Notes: generated from the sequence alone by a model not told the origin. 12,160 nucleotides of DNA from an uncultured Oscillibacter sp. (GCF_910587525.1 NZ_CAJULS010000070.1:1-12160), one strand, 5' to 3'; shown: positions 1-7,473, counted from the stretch's first letter. Program-made: numbers and translations.

Positions 1-77
1 AGGTGAAGCGGAACGCCGATGCCGCCATACGCCAGCAGGAGCAGACCCGGCAGAAACGCCGGGAGGCGGAGCGGTAA
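1..77 (+). CDS. C-terminal tail of an upstream gene (partial)
   Basis: An open frame enters from the left edge and stops at TAA 75-77. The 24 visible residues are almost entirely charged or polar (Arg, Lys, Glu, Gln), as in the helical tail of a DNA-binding or mobilisation protein. Directly downstream are a small transposon-type gene and a large serine recombinase, so the tail of a MobA/MobL-type relaxase is a reasonable guess. No domain is visible to prove it. Confidence 0.45.
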   Translation, partial: VKRNADAAIRQQEQTRQKRREAER

Positions 78-78
78 T

Positions 79-111
79 TGGTGGTGGCGGCAAAAACTGC
101 CGCCACCACCA
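79..111 (+). repeat. Perfect 14-bp intergenic hairpin
   Basis: A perfect inverted repeat: arm TGGTGGTGGCGGCA (79-92), loop AAAAC, complementary arm 98-111. It starts two bases after the upstream stop codon and ends 14 bases before the next ribosome binding site. No T tract follows on the plus strand, so it is not a clear intrinsic terminator. It may stabilise the upstream mRNA end or partially attenuate transcription into the next genes. Confidence 0.6.
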
Positions 112-138
112 GAACAAAAACATAAGAGGAGTGCAAAT

Positions 139-336
139 TTGAAGATCACCAAAAACGGACACATCCAAGTAAAAAATATTTCGGCATATTGGATTCCCGA
201 ATTGACGGCTACAGAAGTGATTGCCGGAACAATCTACACCGTCACTGGCAGCTATGAAGGGACCGAGAGCTTCCTGCGTAAGCTGGAGCGCATCACCGCC
301 AGAAATTTTTCCGAAAAGCAGGAGGATTCTGAATGA
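139..336 (+). CDS. Small mobile-element protein (65 aa), TnpW-like candidate
   Basis: A TTG start at 139 is preceded by AAGAGGAG (124-131) at a spacing of 7; the frame stays open further upstream but has no comparable ribosome binding site there. The product has a short basic N-terminus, a middle stretch with Thr-Ile-Tyr-Thr-Val-Thr-Gly-Ser-Tyr, and a helical C-terminus rich in Leu, Arg and Glu. The position just ahead of a TnpX-type recombinase, together with the size, matches the small TnpW-type genes of Tn4451-like elements. That is an inference from location; I do not recognise the family by sequence with certainty. The stop overlaps an ATG at 333 that opens the recombinase frame, so translation could be coupled. 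Confidence 0.6.
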   Translation: MKITKNGHIQVKNISAYWIPELTATEVIAGTIYTVTGSYEGTESFLRKLERITARNFSEKQEDSE

Positions 337-413
337 CAAACGCCCCCGTTTCTGCTACAATAGGAACTACCAATCCTGTACTGACAGTTGCTCCCTTGAA
401 GGAGGATACAGAA

Positions 414-2051
414 ATGTCAGGAGCAACGAACAAAATCACTGCCCTCTACTGCCGGTTAAGTCAAGAGGACGAGAGAGCCGGGGAGTCCCTATCCATCGAG
501 AATCAAAGGGCTATCTTACTCCAATACGTTAAGGACCATCATTTTCCGAACCCTGTGTTTTTCATCGATGACGGTGTAAGCGGCGTGACCTATGACCGTC
601 CCGGATTCCAAGCGATGCTGGCCGAGATTGAAGCGGGCAACGTGGCTGTTGCCATCACCAAGGATCTCTCCCGGCTGGGCCGGAACTCCGCGCTGACCGG
701 GCTTTACACCAACTTCACCTTCCCTCAGAATGGCGTCCGGTTTATCGCCATCAACGACAACTATGACACCATCGACCCCAACAGCGTCAACAACGATTTC
801 GCCGGAATAAAGAACTGGTTCAACGAATTTTATGCCAGGGATACAAGCCGCAAAATCCGGGCTGTTCAGAAGGCGAAGGGTGAGCGGGGTGTGCCGCTGA
901 CGGTCAACGTCCCCTACGGCTATGTGAAGGACCCGGAGAATCCGAGGCGCTGGCTGATCGACCCGGAGGCCGCTCAAGTGGTAAGGCGCATCTTCCAGAT
1001 GTGCATGGAGGGGCGGGGACCGCAGCAGATCGCCAACCAGCTCAGGGCGGACAAGGTGCTGACCCCCACCGCCTACAAAAAACAGCAGGGGCGCAGTACG
1101 CCGAACCCCGACCCGGAGAATCCTTGTGGCTGGCAGGACAGTTCCGTTGTCAAGATTCTGGAACGCCGGGAGTATACGGGCTGTACCGTCAATTTCAAAA
1201 CCTACACCAACTCCATCTGGGATAAGAAGCAGAGGGAGAACCCGGTTGAAAAGCAGGCAATCTTCCCCGATACCCATGAGCGCATTATTGAGGATGATGT
1301 GTTTGAGAAGGTCCAGGTGATCCGCCAGCAGAGGCACCGCATGACCCGCACCGGCAGGAGCAGTATTTTTTCCGGGCTGGTCTACTGCGCCGACTGCGGC
1401 TCCAAGATGCAGTACGGTTCTTCCAACAACGGCGATTTCTCTCAAGACTTCTTCGACTGCTCTCTGCACAAGAAGAACCGGGAGAAATGTGGCGGACACT
1501 TCGTTCGGGTGAAGGTTCTGGAACGTATGGTTTTGAAGCATATCCAACTGGTGACGGACTACATTCTGCGGTATGAGGCCCATTTCCGCATGGTCATGGA
1601 ACAGCAGATGAAGCTGGAAAGCGCCGAGAAGATTCTGACCAGCAGGAAGAAGCTCAGCCGGGACGAGAAGCGCATCGCCGAGCTGAAGCGGCTGTTTATC
1701 AAGATTTATGAGGACAACGCCAGCGGGCGGCTGAGTGACGAGCGGTTTGATATGCTGAGCTAGAGTTATGATGCAGAGCAGAAGCAGCTTGAGGCCGAGG
1801 TCGTTACCTTGCGGCAGGAGATTGAAGTACAGGCGCGACAGAACGAGAATATTGAGAAGTTCATCCAGACGGCGCAGAAGTATGTGTCCATTGAGACACT
1901 TGACGCCTACGCCCTTCGAGAGCTGGTTCAGGCGATCTATGTGGAGGCCCCGGATAAGTCCAGCGGCAAGCGGAGGCAGAATATCCACATCAAGTATGAC
2001 GGCCTGGGCTTCATCCCTCTGGATGAGCTGATGAAAGAGGAAACGGCGTGA
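414..2051 (+). pseudogene. TnpX-like large serine recombinase, interrupted by in-frame TAG
   Basis: Site-specific recombinase that excises and inserts Tn4451-like elements using a serine nucleophile. The start at ATG 414 has AAGGAGG (399-405) eight bases upstream; the same frame is open back to ATG 333, which would add 27 residues of no recognisable domain. The order is: N-terminal resolvase domain with Tyr-Cys-Arg-Leu-Ser (Ser16 the likely nucleophile); recombinase domain (about residues 165-300); zinc ribbon with Cys325, Cys328, Cys349 and Cys359; and a coiled coil. Codon 450 (1761-1763) is TAG, after Asp-Met-Leu-Ser. The same frame continues for 95 more sense codons to TGA 2049-2051, with the coiled coil and a DUF4368-like C-terminus (about residues 500-545). 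The full product would be 545 aa, normal for the family. A CAG-to-TAG change would explain it. The truncated 449-aa protein keeps the catalytic domain but loses the C-terminal domain, so it is probably inactive or altered, unless the TAG is suppressed. Confidence 0.88.
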
Positions 2052-2066
2052 CCAAAGCCACGCCGT
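2043..2066 (+). terminator. Hairpin over the recombinase stop codon
   Basis: Perfect 8-bp inverted repeat ACGGCGTG (2043-2050) / CACGCCGT (2059-2066) with an 8-base loop. The TGA stop lies across the arm and loop. There is no T run afterwards, so it is a weak terminator candidate or a 3' end stabiliser. Confidence 0.35.
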
Positions 2067-2511
2067 CCCTTGAAAACACTACGTTTTCAGCTTTCTTGCA
2101 TTTTTACTGTTTTACGGCCACCGCCCCTTCGCTGGGGGGCGCCGCTTGTTGGGGATCGGGGCTTTGCGCCTGCTGAGACTGATTCGCCCCACATGGGGTC
2201 CGCAGTCAGCTCGGTCCGGTTCTTCATGAGCCGGCCCTCAGTACGGCGGGCGTTGCCATGCGGGTCCACTCGAATTGGCCTTGCGGAAGGAAATGTATGC
2301 ATTCCCTCAACCTGTCAGCCTGTCATTTTGAGTTTTTATTATTTCCCTCCTCGGTGAAAAGGTTCATCGGATGCGGGGCTGGAAGCAGAGATAAATTGAT
2401 AGAACAGAGTATTCGCTTGTTTCCCACCCGGCGCGAAGGGATGAAACCCGTTTTTATTTACGTGCTGTTTCCGAATTTTTAATTTGGGAATAGTATTACC
2501 ACAATAAAAAT
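2067..2511. other. Intergenic stretch without a convincing gene
   Basis: Both strands contain only short frames without good ribosome binding sites. The left part (about 2110-2290) is GC-rich and includes an imperfect CGCCCC-ttcgct-GGGG hairpin near 2125. A minus-strand frame (2087-2302) encodes a basic, Pro/Gly/Arg-rich 71-aa sequence that looks like translated non-coding or decayed DNA. The right part (2330-2511) is AT-rich. The right end of the mobile element should fall in or near here, but no terminal repeat can be assigned without the left end. Confidence 0.5.
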
Positions 2512-2545
2512 AACACCGCCAGATTCCCCAGAGGATTGCGGTGTT
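2512..2545 (-). terminator. Second downstream hairpin, minus strand
   Basis: Inverted repeat AACACCGC (2512-2519) / GCGGTGTT (2538-2545) with an 18-base spacer. Read on the minus strand it is followed by ATTTTTATTG, a moderately T-rich tail. It would back up the stronger hairpin at 2596-2630 at the end of the transporter operon. The long loop makes it a weak candidate. Confidence 0.4.
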
Positions 2546-2595
2546 CAAAAAGAACCGTTCTAAAAATAAATGGGAGGAGTCCCCCTTCAACGTTC

Positions 2596-2630
2596 AACGT
2601 GCGGTCCGCCAAACCGGCGGACCGCACGTT
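2596..2630 (-). terminator. Strong hairpin at the end of the transporter/AtuA operon
   Basis: Perfect 15-bp inverted repeat (AACGTGCGGTCCGCC at 2596-2610 and its complement at 2616-2630) with loop AAACC. It lies 29 bases past the stop codon of the last operon gene. On the minus strand it is followed by GAACGTTGAAG, which is not a real T tract, so termination may be inefficient or factor-assisted. Position and stem strength make it the likely operon end. Confidence 0.6.
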
Positions 2631-2659
2631 GTTCACAATATGGAAATATGGTGAACAGC

Positions 2660-2959
2660 TCAGATCTCCAGATCCAGCAGGTAGGAAGACAGGCCCTTGC
2701 CGTGCATATCTACAGAGAGGGAGCGGGTGACGCCGCCGCCCAGGGCCGCGTACATCACAAAGTTCAGTGCGTGGATGTTGGGCAGTTCATAGCGGACCAC
2801 GTCGCCGTGGACCATGCTCTTGAAGTGCTCCTTTACCCGCTCAGGAGTGACTTTCTCTTTGAGCATCTCATAGTCCTTGGCGTCATAGGCGATCAGGGAG
2901 ACGTTGGAGATGTTCCCCTTGTCTCCGGTGCGGGAGTGGGCGATTTCCCAGAGTTTCAT
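2660..2959 (-). CDS. AtuA-type ferredoxin-like domain protein (99 aa)
   Basis: A small soluble protein matching the C-terminal ferredoxin-fold domain of AtuA (acyclic terpene utilisation) proteins. Visible family features are Arg-Thr-Gly-Asp-Lys-Gly-Asn near residues 10-16, Tyr-Glu-Leu-Pro-Asn near 57-61, and Ala-Leu-Gly-Gly-Gly-Val-Thr-Arg-Ser-Leu near 72-81, followed by Leu-Leu-Asp-Leu-Glu at the end. In Pseudomonas AtuA this domain is fused to the DUF1446 part; here it is a separate gene, 16 bases behind the DUF1446 gene and preceded by AAGGAG at a spacing of 8. The two proteins presumably work as a complex. It is not DUF4387, the other small partner of DUF1446 proteins, because the Ser-Lys-Asn region of that family is absent. 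The biochemical role is unknown. Confidence 0.85.
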   Translation of the reverse strand: MKLWEIAHSRTGDKGNISNVSLIAYDAKDYEMLKEKVTPERVKEHFKSMVHGDVVRYELPNIHALNFVMYAALGGGVTRSLSVDMHGKGLSSYLLDLEI

Positions 2960-2975
2960 GGCGAATTCTCCTTTC

Positions 2976-4322
2976 TTATACCGTAAAGACCTGAATCTCG
3001 GGCTTCACGTCGTAGCGGCTCACTAGGATGGATGCCACAGACACGATGTCCCGGGTGCGCTTCACCGCGCCGCAGCCGCCGGCGGGACCGTTGGTGTACA
3101 GGGCCTCCACCTCGTTGGGCACAAGGTCGGCCACGGCCTTGGTCTTGGCCCGTCCGGCCACCCGGACGCGGACCTCGGAGGGTTCCCCGGCCATGGGCCG
3201 GTCGGGGTTCCAGTACAGGCTGTTGCAGCCGATGAGGTCGAATTTCAGCTCGTCAAACTGGCCGGGAGCCACCAGCTCCAGGCGCTCTTTCATGATCTCC
3301 AGCGCCAGCTTGGCCCGTGCCACGCAGCCGGGGCCGCCGTAGCTGATCTCGCCGTCCCCGATGAAGCAGTCCCGGTAGCCGATAGAGCACTTAAGGGTCT
3401 CGGTCTTGGGCTTGCCGGTGACGCCGGTGACCACCACCTTGTCCTTCTCCACCTCGGTGAAGGTGATATTCTTGCAGTCGGCCACTACGTCGGGGGTGAA
3501 GTAGTTCTCCGGGTCGTGGATCTCATAGCAGATCTGCTCGGAGCAGGTCTCCACCGTCACTAGGCCGCCGGCCTCGGGGACCTTGGTGACAAAGAAGGAG
3601 CCGTCCTCGGCGATCTCGATGATGGGGAAGCCCAGGTGTCCCACACCGGGTACGTCCTTCTTGCCGGGTTCTGCGAAATAGCCGCCGGTGACCTGGCCGC
3701 CGCACTCCAGCAGGTGGCCCATGATGGTGCCCTTGCCCAGCTTGTCCCAGTCCTCCAGGGACCAGCCGAACTCGTGGATGGCGGGGGCCATGAAGATGGC
3801 GGGGTCCGCCACACGGCCGGTGATGACCACGTCGGCGCCCTGCTCCAGCGCCTTGAGGATGCCCTCCACACCCATGTAGGCGTTGGCGGAGACAATCTGC
3901 CCGGGCAGCTTGGAGAGGGGTTCGCCGGTCTCCCACACCTCGGTGTCCATGTATTTGTCGATGACGGGCAGCAGGTCGTCACCGGTGACGCAGGCGATCT
4001 TCATGCCGGTGAGGCCGTGCTTCCGGGCGATCTCCACGCACGTGGCCGCCGCCGCCTGTGGATTGGCGGAGCCCATGTTGGTGATGAGCTTTACCTTGTG
4101 CTCCCAGCACAGGGGCAGGGCCTTTTCCATGCGGTACTCCAGCAGGCCGTTGTAGCCCTTGCTGGGGTCCTTCAGTTTGGCCTGCTGGCCGATGGCGATG
4201 GTGCGCTCAGCCAGGCATTCGTAGCTGATGTAATCCAGATTGCCCTTTTCGATGAGCTCCAGAGAGGGCTCCAGGCGATCGCCGGCGTATCCGGCTCCGG
4301 AGCCGATGCGGATGGATTTCAT
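2976..4322 (-). CDS. AtuA/DUF1446 family protein (448 aa)
   Basis: A member of the DUF1446 (PF07287) acyclic terpene utilisation family, whose exact reaction is not established. The N-terminus has Ile-Gly-Ser-Gly-Ala-Gly-Tyr-Ala-Gly-Asp-Arg, typical of the family. Glycine-rich signatures follow: Asn-Met-Gly-Ser-Ala-Asn-Pro near residue 82, Val-Thr-Gly-Asp-Asp near 112, and Ile-Thr-Gly-Arg-Val-Ala-Asp-Pro near 167. The C-terminal part holds Gly-Pro-Ala-Gly-Gly-Cys-Gly. There is no signal peptide or membrane segment, so it is cytoplasmic. The start has AAAGGAAG upstream at a spacing of 9. It lies 52 bases behind the CitMHS transporter and directly before the ferredoxin-like partner, forming a three-gene operon from the sigma-54 promoter. 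Inference: it processes a substrate brought in by the transporter, perhaps a branched or carboxylated intermediate. Terpene use itself is not supported, because the other atu genes (carboxylase, dehydrogenases) are absent. Confidence 0.88.
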   Translation of the reverse strand: MKSIRIGSGAGYAGDRLEPSLELIEKGNLDYISYECLAERTIAIGQQAKLKDPSKGYNGLLEYRMEKALPLCWEHKVKLITNMGSANPQAAAATCVEIARKHGLTGMKIACVTGDDLLPVIDKYMDTEVWETGEPLSKLPGQIVSANAYMGVEGILKALEQGADVVITGRVADPAIFMAPAIHEFGWSLEDWDKLGKGTIMGHLLECGGQVTGGYFAEPGKKDVPGVGHLGFPIIEIAEDGSFFVTKVPEAGGLVTVETCSEQICYEIHDPENYFTPDVVADCKNITFTEVEKDKVVVTGVTGKPKTETLKCSIGYRDCFIGDGEISYGGPGCVARAKLALEIMKERLELVAPGQFDELKFDLIGCNSLYWNPDRPMAGEPSEVRVRVAGRAKTKAVADLVPNEVEALYTNGPAGGCGAVKRTRDIVSVASILVSRYDVKPEIQVFTV

Positions 4323-4374
4323 AATGACACGCTTCCTTTCAGCAGAATTGTATGGTCAAGGATCGGGATGGCTT

Positions 4375-5748
4375 TTACAGAGTTACGCCGCCGGTGACAA
4401 CAGCCACCACCAGCATCACAATGGTCACGATGAAAGCCATGGGGATGGTCTTCTTTTGATGCTCGCCGAAGTCCACGCCGGACAGGCCCACCAGCAGGAA
4501 GGTGGAGGCGGTGAGGGGGGACACGGGGAAGCCGGTGGTCATCTGGCCCAGGATGGCGGCGCGGCCCACGGACTGGGCGGCAACGCCGAAGCCCTCGGCC
4601 GTGTGGGCCAGCACGGGCAGCACGCCGTAGTAGAAGGAGTCGGGGTCAAACAGCAGGGAGGCGGGCATACCCACAACGCCCACGATGATGGGGAAGAACT
4701 TGCCCATGGCGTCCGGGATGATGGCTACCAGCGCGTCGGCCATGGCGGTGATCATGCCGGTGCCCTTCATGATGCCGGTAAAGCAGCCGGCGGCAAACAG
4801 CACGGAGCACATCATCAGGCAGCTCTTGGCGTGGGCGTCCACCCGGGCCTTGGAGTCAGCCACCTTGGGATAGTTGATGAGGGTGGCCAGCACATAGAAC
4901 ACCATGAAGATCACCGCGGGGGCAAAGCCGGATTTCAGCAGGGCGGCGATGGCGGCGATGATGAGGACGATGTTTACCCAGAACAGCTGGGGGCGCAGCA
5001 GGGTTTTCTCCTCATCGGAGAGCTCGGGCTCCACATAGGCCTTGCCGGCCAGGGCCACATTGCCCAGACGGGCCTTTTCAGCGCGGCCCAGGAACACGGC
5101 GATGACCAGCACGCACACAAGACCTGCCAGCACGGCGGGCAGCACGGGCATAAAGAAGGCCACGGCATCGGTCTGCTGGCCCTCGGGAGTGAGGGCGGTG
5201 GCGGCACGGATGGTGGGGCCGCCCCAGGGTAGAATATTCATGGTGCCTGCGGACAGAGCCACAATGGTGGCCAGAGTGGTGCGCTTCATGCCCAAGGCGT
5301 CATACAAGGGCAACAGGGCGGGGACGCAGATCAGGAAGGTCACGGCGCCGGAACCGTCCAGGTGGACGATGGCGGCCAGAATGGCGGTGCCAATGGCGAT
5401 TTTGATTGGATCGGTGCCCACCAGGTCCAGCACCTTCTTGATGATGGGACGGAAAGTACCGGCGTCGGTGAGGATGCCGAAGAACAGGATGGAGAAGATG
5501 AACATGACGCCGGTGGCGGCCACGGAGCCGATGCCGCTGGAGCCGGTGATCATTTTGCCCATGCTCTTGAAGTTTGCCACGAAGTCGATTACGCCGGGAG
5601 CGTTCTCCGGGTCAGTGACGAAGAACCCGCAGGCGATGATGCCGGTCACCACGGGAACCGCGATGAGGGCCACCAGGGGAGATGCTTTTTTGGTCATGAT
5701 GAGGACCAGCATCAGCACCACGGTGAGAAAGCCCAAGAATGCCAACAT
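4375..5748 (-). CDS. CitMHS-family citrate/carboxylate:cation symporter
   Basis: A 457-aa polytopic membrane protein with about 12 hydrophobic segments, beginning at residue 1. Family signatures are visible: His-Leu-Asp-Gly-Ser-Gly-Ala-Val-Thr-Phe at 129-138, Gly-Thr-Met-Asn-Ile-Leu-Pro-Trp-Gly-Gly-Pro at 168-178, and near 405-430 Pro-Val-Ser-Pro-Leu-Thr-Ala-Ser-Thr-Phe-Leu followed by Gly-Glu-His-Gln. Characterised CitMHS members (Bacillus CitM and CitH) import metal-complexed citrate with protons. The true substrate here is unknown and could be another tri- or dicarboxylate. AGGAGG lies 8 bases before the ATG. It is the first gene of the sigma-54-driven operon, with a leader of about 100 bases, and is followed by the DUF1446 gene. 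Confidence 0.9.
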   Translation of the reverse strand: MLAFLGFLTVVLMLVLIMTKKASPLVALIAVPVVTGIIACGFFVTDPENAPGVIDFVANFKSMGKMITGSSGIGSVAATGVMFIFSILFFGILTDAGTFRPIIKKVLDLVGTDPIKIAIGTAILAAIVHLDGSGAVTFLICVPALLPLYDALGMKRTTLATIVALSAGTMNILPWGGPTIRAATALTPEGQQTDAVAFFMPVLPAVLAGLVCVLVIAVFLGRAEKARLGNVALAGKAYVEPELSDEEKTLLRPQLFWVNIVLIIAAIAALLKSGFAPAVIFMVFYVLATLINYPKVADSKARVDAHAKSCLMMCSVLFAAGCFTGIMKGTGMITAMADALVAIIPDAMGKFFPIIVGVVGMPASLLFDPDSFYYGVLPVLAHTAEGFGVAAQSVGRAAILGQMTTGFPVSPLTASTFLLVGLSGVDFGEHQKKTIPMAFIVTIVMLVVAVVTGGVTL

Positions 5749-5858
5749 AAAATTTTCCTCCTCGTTTTTCTCTTTCTCGCTTGGACCTGTATGTACCGCG
5801 GAGTCATCAGGCCCGGAGATGATGCGGGACGCGCGCTGCAGCTATGTCCAAACTAAAA

Positions 5859-5875
5859 AGCAAGAAACGTGCCAG
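5859..5875 (-). promoter_or_regulatory. Sigma-54 (-24/-12) promoter of the transporter operon
   Basis: On the minus strand the sequence is CTGGCACGTTTCTTGCT, a full match to the sigma-54 consensus TGGCACG-N4-TTGCW with correct spacing between the GG (5872-5873) and GC (5860-5861) elements. Transcription should start near 5848, about 100 bases before the CitMHS ATG. A sigma-54 activator gene lies immediately upstream, and palindromic sites fill the space between. Confidence 0.92.
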
Positions 5876-5971
5876 CGGCGGGAGGAAATTGGAAAAAATG
5901 TCAAGGTGCTGGGAGAGTAACGGTGAGCGGCTTGTGCACTCCGCGGAGCCCGGTCCAATAGATATAGAAAA

Positions 5972-5987
5972 TTCTAAAAAATTAGAA
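5972..5987. promoter_or_regulatory. Putative activator site 1 (TTCTA-N6-TAGAA)
   Basis: The palindrome TTCTAAAAAATTAGAA is centred about 107 bp upstream of the -24 element. It has the same half-sites and spacing as two further copies. An extra half-site TAGAA lies at 5965-5969. Proposed enhancer for the Fis-type helix-turn-helix of the adjacent activator. Confidence 0.75.
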
Positions 5988-6040
5988 GTCTGAAGAGAGG
6001 TGGGGAACCGCTTTTCGATACAATACCTGAAACAGCGTAG

Positions 6041-6056
6041 TTCTAAAATATTAGAA
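6041..6056. promoter_or_regulatory. Putative activator site 2 (TTCTA-N6-TAGAA)
   Basis: This is the best of the three copies: GTTCTAAAATATTAGAAC (6040-6057) extends the symmetry by one base on each side. It is centred about 176 bp upstream of the -24 element and 21 bp from site 3, two helical turns, so dimers there would lie on the same DNA face. Confidence 0.78.
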
Positions 6057-6061
6057 CCGAA

Positions 6062-6077
6062 TTCTAAAAATATAGAA
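6062..6077. promoter_or_regulatory. Putative activator site 3 (TTCTA-N6-TAGAA)
   Basis: TTCTAAAAATATAGAA ends one base before the activator gene's stop codon. It has the same half-sites and 6-base spacer as sites 1 and 2, and is 21 bp from site 2. Confidence 0.75.
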
Positions 6078-6078
6078 G

Positions 6079-7419
6079 TCAATCGGAGCCGAGTTTATTG
6101 TAGAGCGTGGCCAGGGAGATGCCGAGCTCCGCCGCGGTCCGCTTTTTTCCCTCCAGGGTGGAGCCGTAGCGCAGCAGCAGCTTGTGAATCTCGCTCTGCT
6201 CGAACATCCGCACCCGCTGGGCCAGGGGGACGCTCTCCCGCTCCACGGCGGGGCGCACCAGGCTCTCCGGCAGGGAGTCCTGGACGATGACGCCGTTTTC
6301 GGAGAGATAGGCGGAGAACTCCAGCACGTTCCGCAGCTCCCGCACATTCCCGGGCCAGTCATAGACGGTGAGAATCTCCAGGGCCTCCGGGGAGATGGTC
6401 ACGGAGCGTTTCAGTTTTTTGGACAGCTCCTGAAGGATCACAAAGGCCAAGGCAGGGATGTCCCCCCGCCGCTCCCGCAGGGGCGGGATGCGGATCTGGA
6501 ACGTGGACAGGCGGTAGTACAGGTCCCTGCGGAATTTCCCGGCGGCGATGTAGGACTGGAGATCAGCGTTGCTGGCGCAGATAAGACGCACATCGGCCTC
6601 CACCTCCTCCACGCCGCCCACTGGGCGCGCCCGGCCCTCTTGGAGGACCCGCAGCAGCTTGGCCTGGAGCTCCATGTCCATCTCGGATACCTCGTCCAAG
6701 AAGATGGTGCCGCCGTTGGCGGCCTCGAACAGCCCGATTTTTCCGCCCCGCCGGGCACCGGTAAAGGCGCCCTCCACATAGCCGAAGAGCTCGGATTCCA
6801 GGGTGTTCGCGTTGAAATTGGCGCAGTTGATAGCCACAAAGACCTCCCGGCACCGGGGGCTGGCGTTGTGAATGGCCTGGGCGTAGAGCTCCTTGCCGGT
6901 GCCGCTCTCCGAGGCCAGCAGGACCGCCGCATCCGTGGCCGCCGCCCGCTGGGCCAGGGATTTGACGGCGCGCGCGTTCTCCTCCACGGCTACGATAGAG
7001 TCAAAGGTGTACCGGGTGGAGTTGGTCCTGTTTACCCGGCGGAGCACCTGCTTGTTCCGCTTTTCGTAAGCCTCCAGCTCCGTGCGGAAGTCGTAGGCGT
7101 CCCGGAGGAAAGTGACCACCGACAGCCCGCCGGCCACTTTCCCGTCCAGAAAGACGGGGTACATATTGACAAAGTAGATGTCGTCGTTCTCCTCCGTGCG
7201 GGGAGCGTGGAGGATGGGCTGCCCTGTTGCCAGAACCTCGGGCAGCCGGGCCCCCGGGCGGATCTCCCGCAAGGGACGGCCCAGGATTTCGTCCACCGTC
7301 CGCTTCACGAAGTCCAGATAGGATTGGTTGGCGAATACGATCCTGGCTTCCGTGTCGATGATCAGGATACCCTCCCGCATGGACTGGAGGGCGGCGCTCA
7401 GATTTTCGTAATGAGTCAT
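6079..7419 (-). CDS. Sigma-54-dependent activator (PAS, AAA+, Fis HTH)
   Basis: An enhancer-binding protein that hydrolyses ATP to open sigma-54 promoters. The order is: PAS sensor domain (about residues 8-110), a linker helix, AAA+ domain (about 138-370) and a Fis-type helix-turn-helix at the C-terminus (about 408-445). Walker A reads Ser-Glu-Ser-Gly-Thr-Gly-Lys-Glu (170-177), where the usual first Gly is Ser170. The sigma-54 contact loop Gly-Ala-Phe-Thr-Gly-Ala is at 217-222, Walker B ends in Asp242-Glu243, likely arginine fingers are Arg297 and Arg303, and sensor II is Trp-Pro-Gly-Asn-Val-Arg-Glu-Leu at 355-362. There is no receiver domain, so the signal is probably a ligand or redox state sensed by the PAS domain. 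The ATG at 7419 has no strong Shine-Dalgarno, suggesting modest translation. It is encoded just upstream of its probable target operon on the same strand; no terminator is visible between them, so read-through is possible. Confidence 0.93.
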   Translation of the reverse strand: MTHYENLSAALQSMREGILIIDTEARIVFANQSYLDFVKRTVDEILGRPLREIRPGARLPEVLATGQPILHAPRTEENDDIYFVNMYPVFLDGKVAGGLSVVTFLRDAYDFRTELEAYEKRNKQVLRRVNRTNSTRYTFDSIVAVEENARAVKSLAQRAAATDAAVLLASESGTGKELYAQAIHNASPRCREVFVAINCANFNANTLESELFGYVEGAFTGARRGGKIGLFEAANGGTIFLDEVSEMDMELQAKLLRVLQEGRARPVGGVEEVEADVRLICASNADLQSYIAAGKFRRDLYYRLSTFQIRIPPLRERRGDIPALAFVILQELSKKLKRSVTISPEALEILTVYDWPGNVRELRNVLEFSAYLSENGVIVQDSLPESLVRPAVERESVPLAQRVRMFEQSEIHKLLLRYGSTLEGKKRTAAELGISLATLYNKLGSD

Positions 7420-7473
7420 AGCGGCACCCGCTTTCTATCTGGTCAGAATCACCGGCCAGAGAATCATGCAACC

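Noticed and set aside
333..413. N-terminal 27-codon extension of the recombinase
   Set aside because: ATG 414 has an ideal AAGGAGG at a spacing of 8 and begins just before the conserved resolvase domain; the extension contains no domain. Coupled translation from 333 cannot be excluded.
1761..1763. TAG recoded as pyrrolysine
   Set aside because: Serine recombinases have no known pyrrolysine, the position is in a coiled coil rather than an active site, and a simple CAG-to-TAG change explains it. No pyl genes are visible.
516..1988. Long open frame antisense to the recombinase
   Set aside because: It mirrors the GC-rich codon pattern of the recombinase, spans the premature TAG without any domain of its own, and has low-complexity Leu/Val/Asp-rich translation.
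2087..2302. 71-aa minus-strand basic Pro/Arg/Gly-rich frame
   Set aside because: No good ribosome binding site, compositionally like translated GC-rich non-coding DNA, and no recognised family.
3636..5232. Plus-strand open frames, one very His/Gly-rich, over the AtuA and transporter genes
   Set aside because: The His/Gly richness is the complement of GC-rich membrane-protein codons. Family-level signatures are all on the minus strand.
5939..5948. CTCCGCGGAG palindrome as a terminator after the activator gene
   Set aside because: The stem is too short and no T tract follows on either strand.
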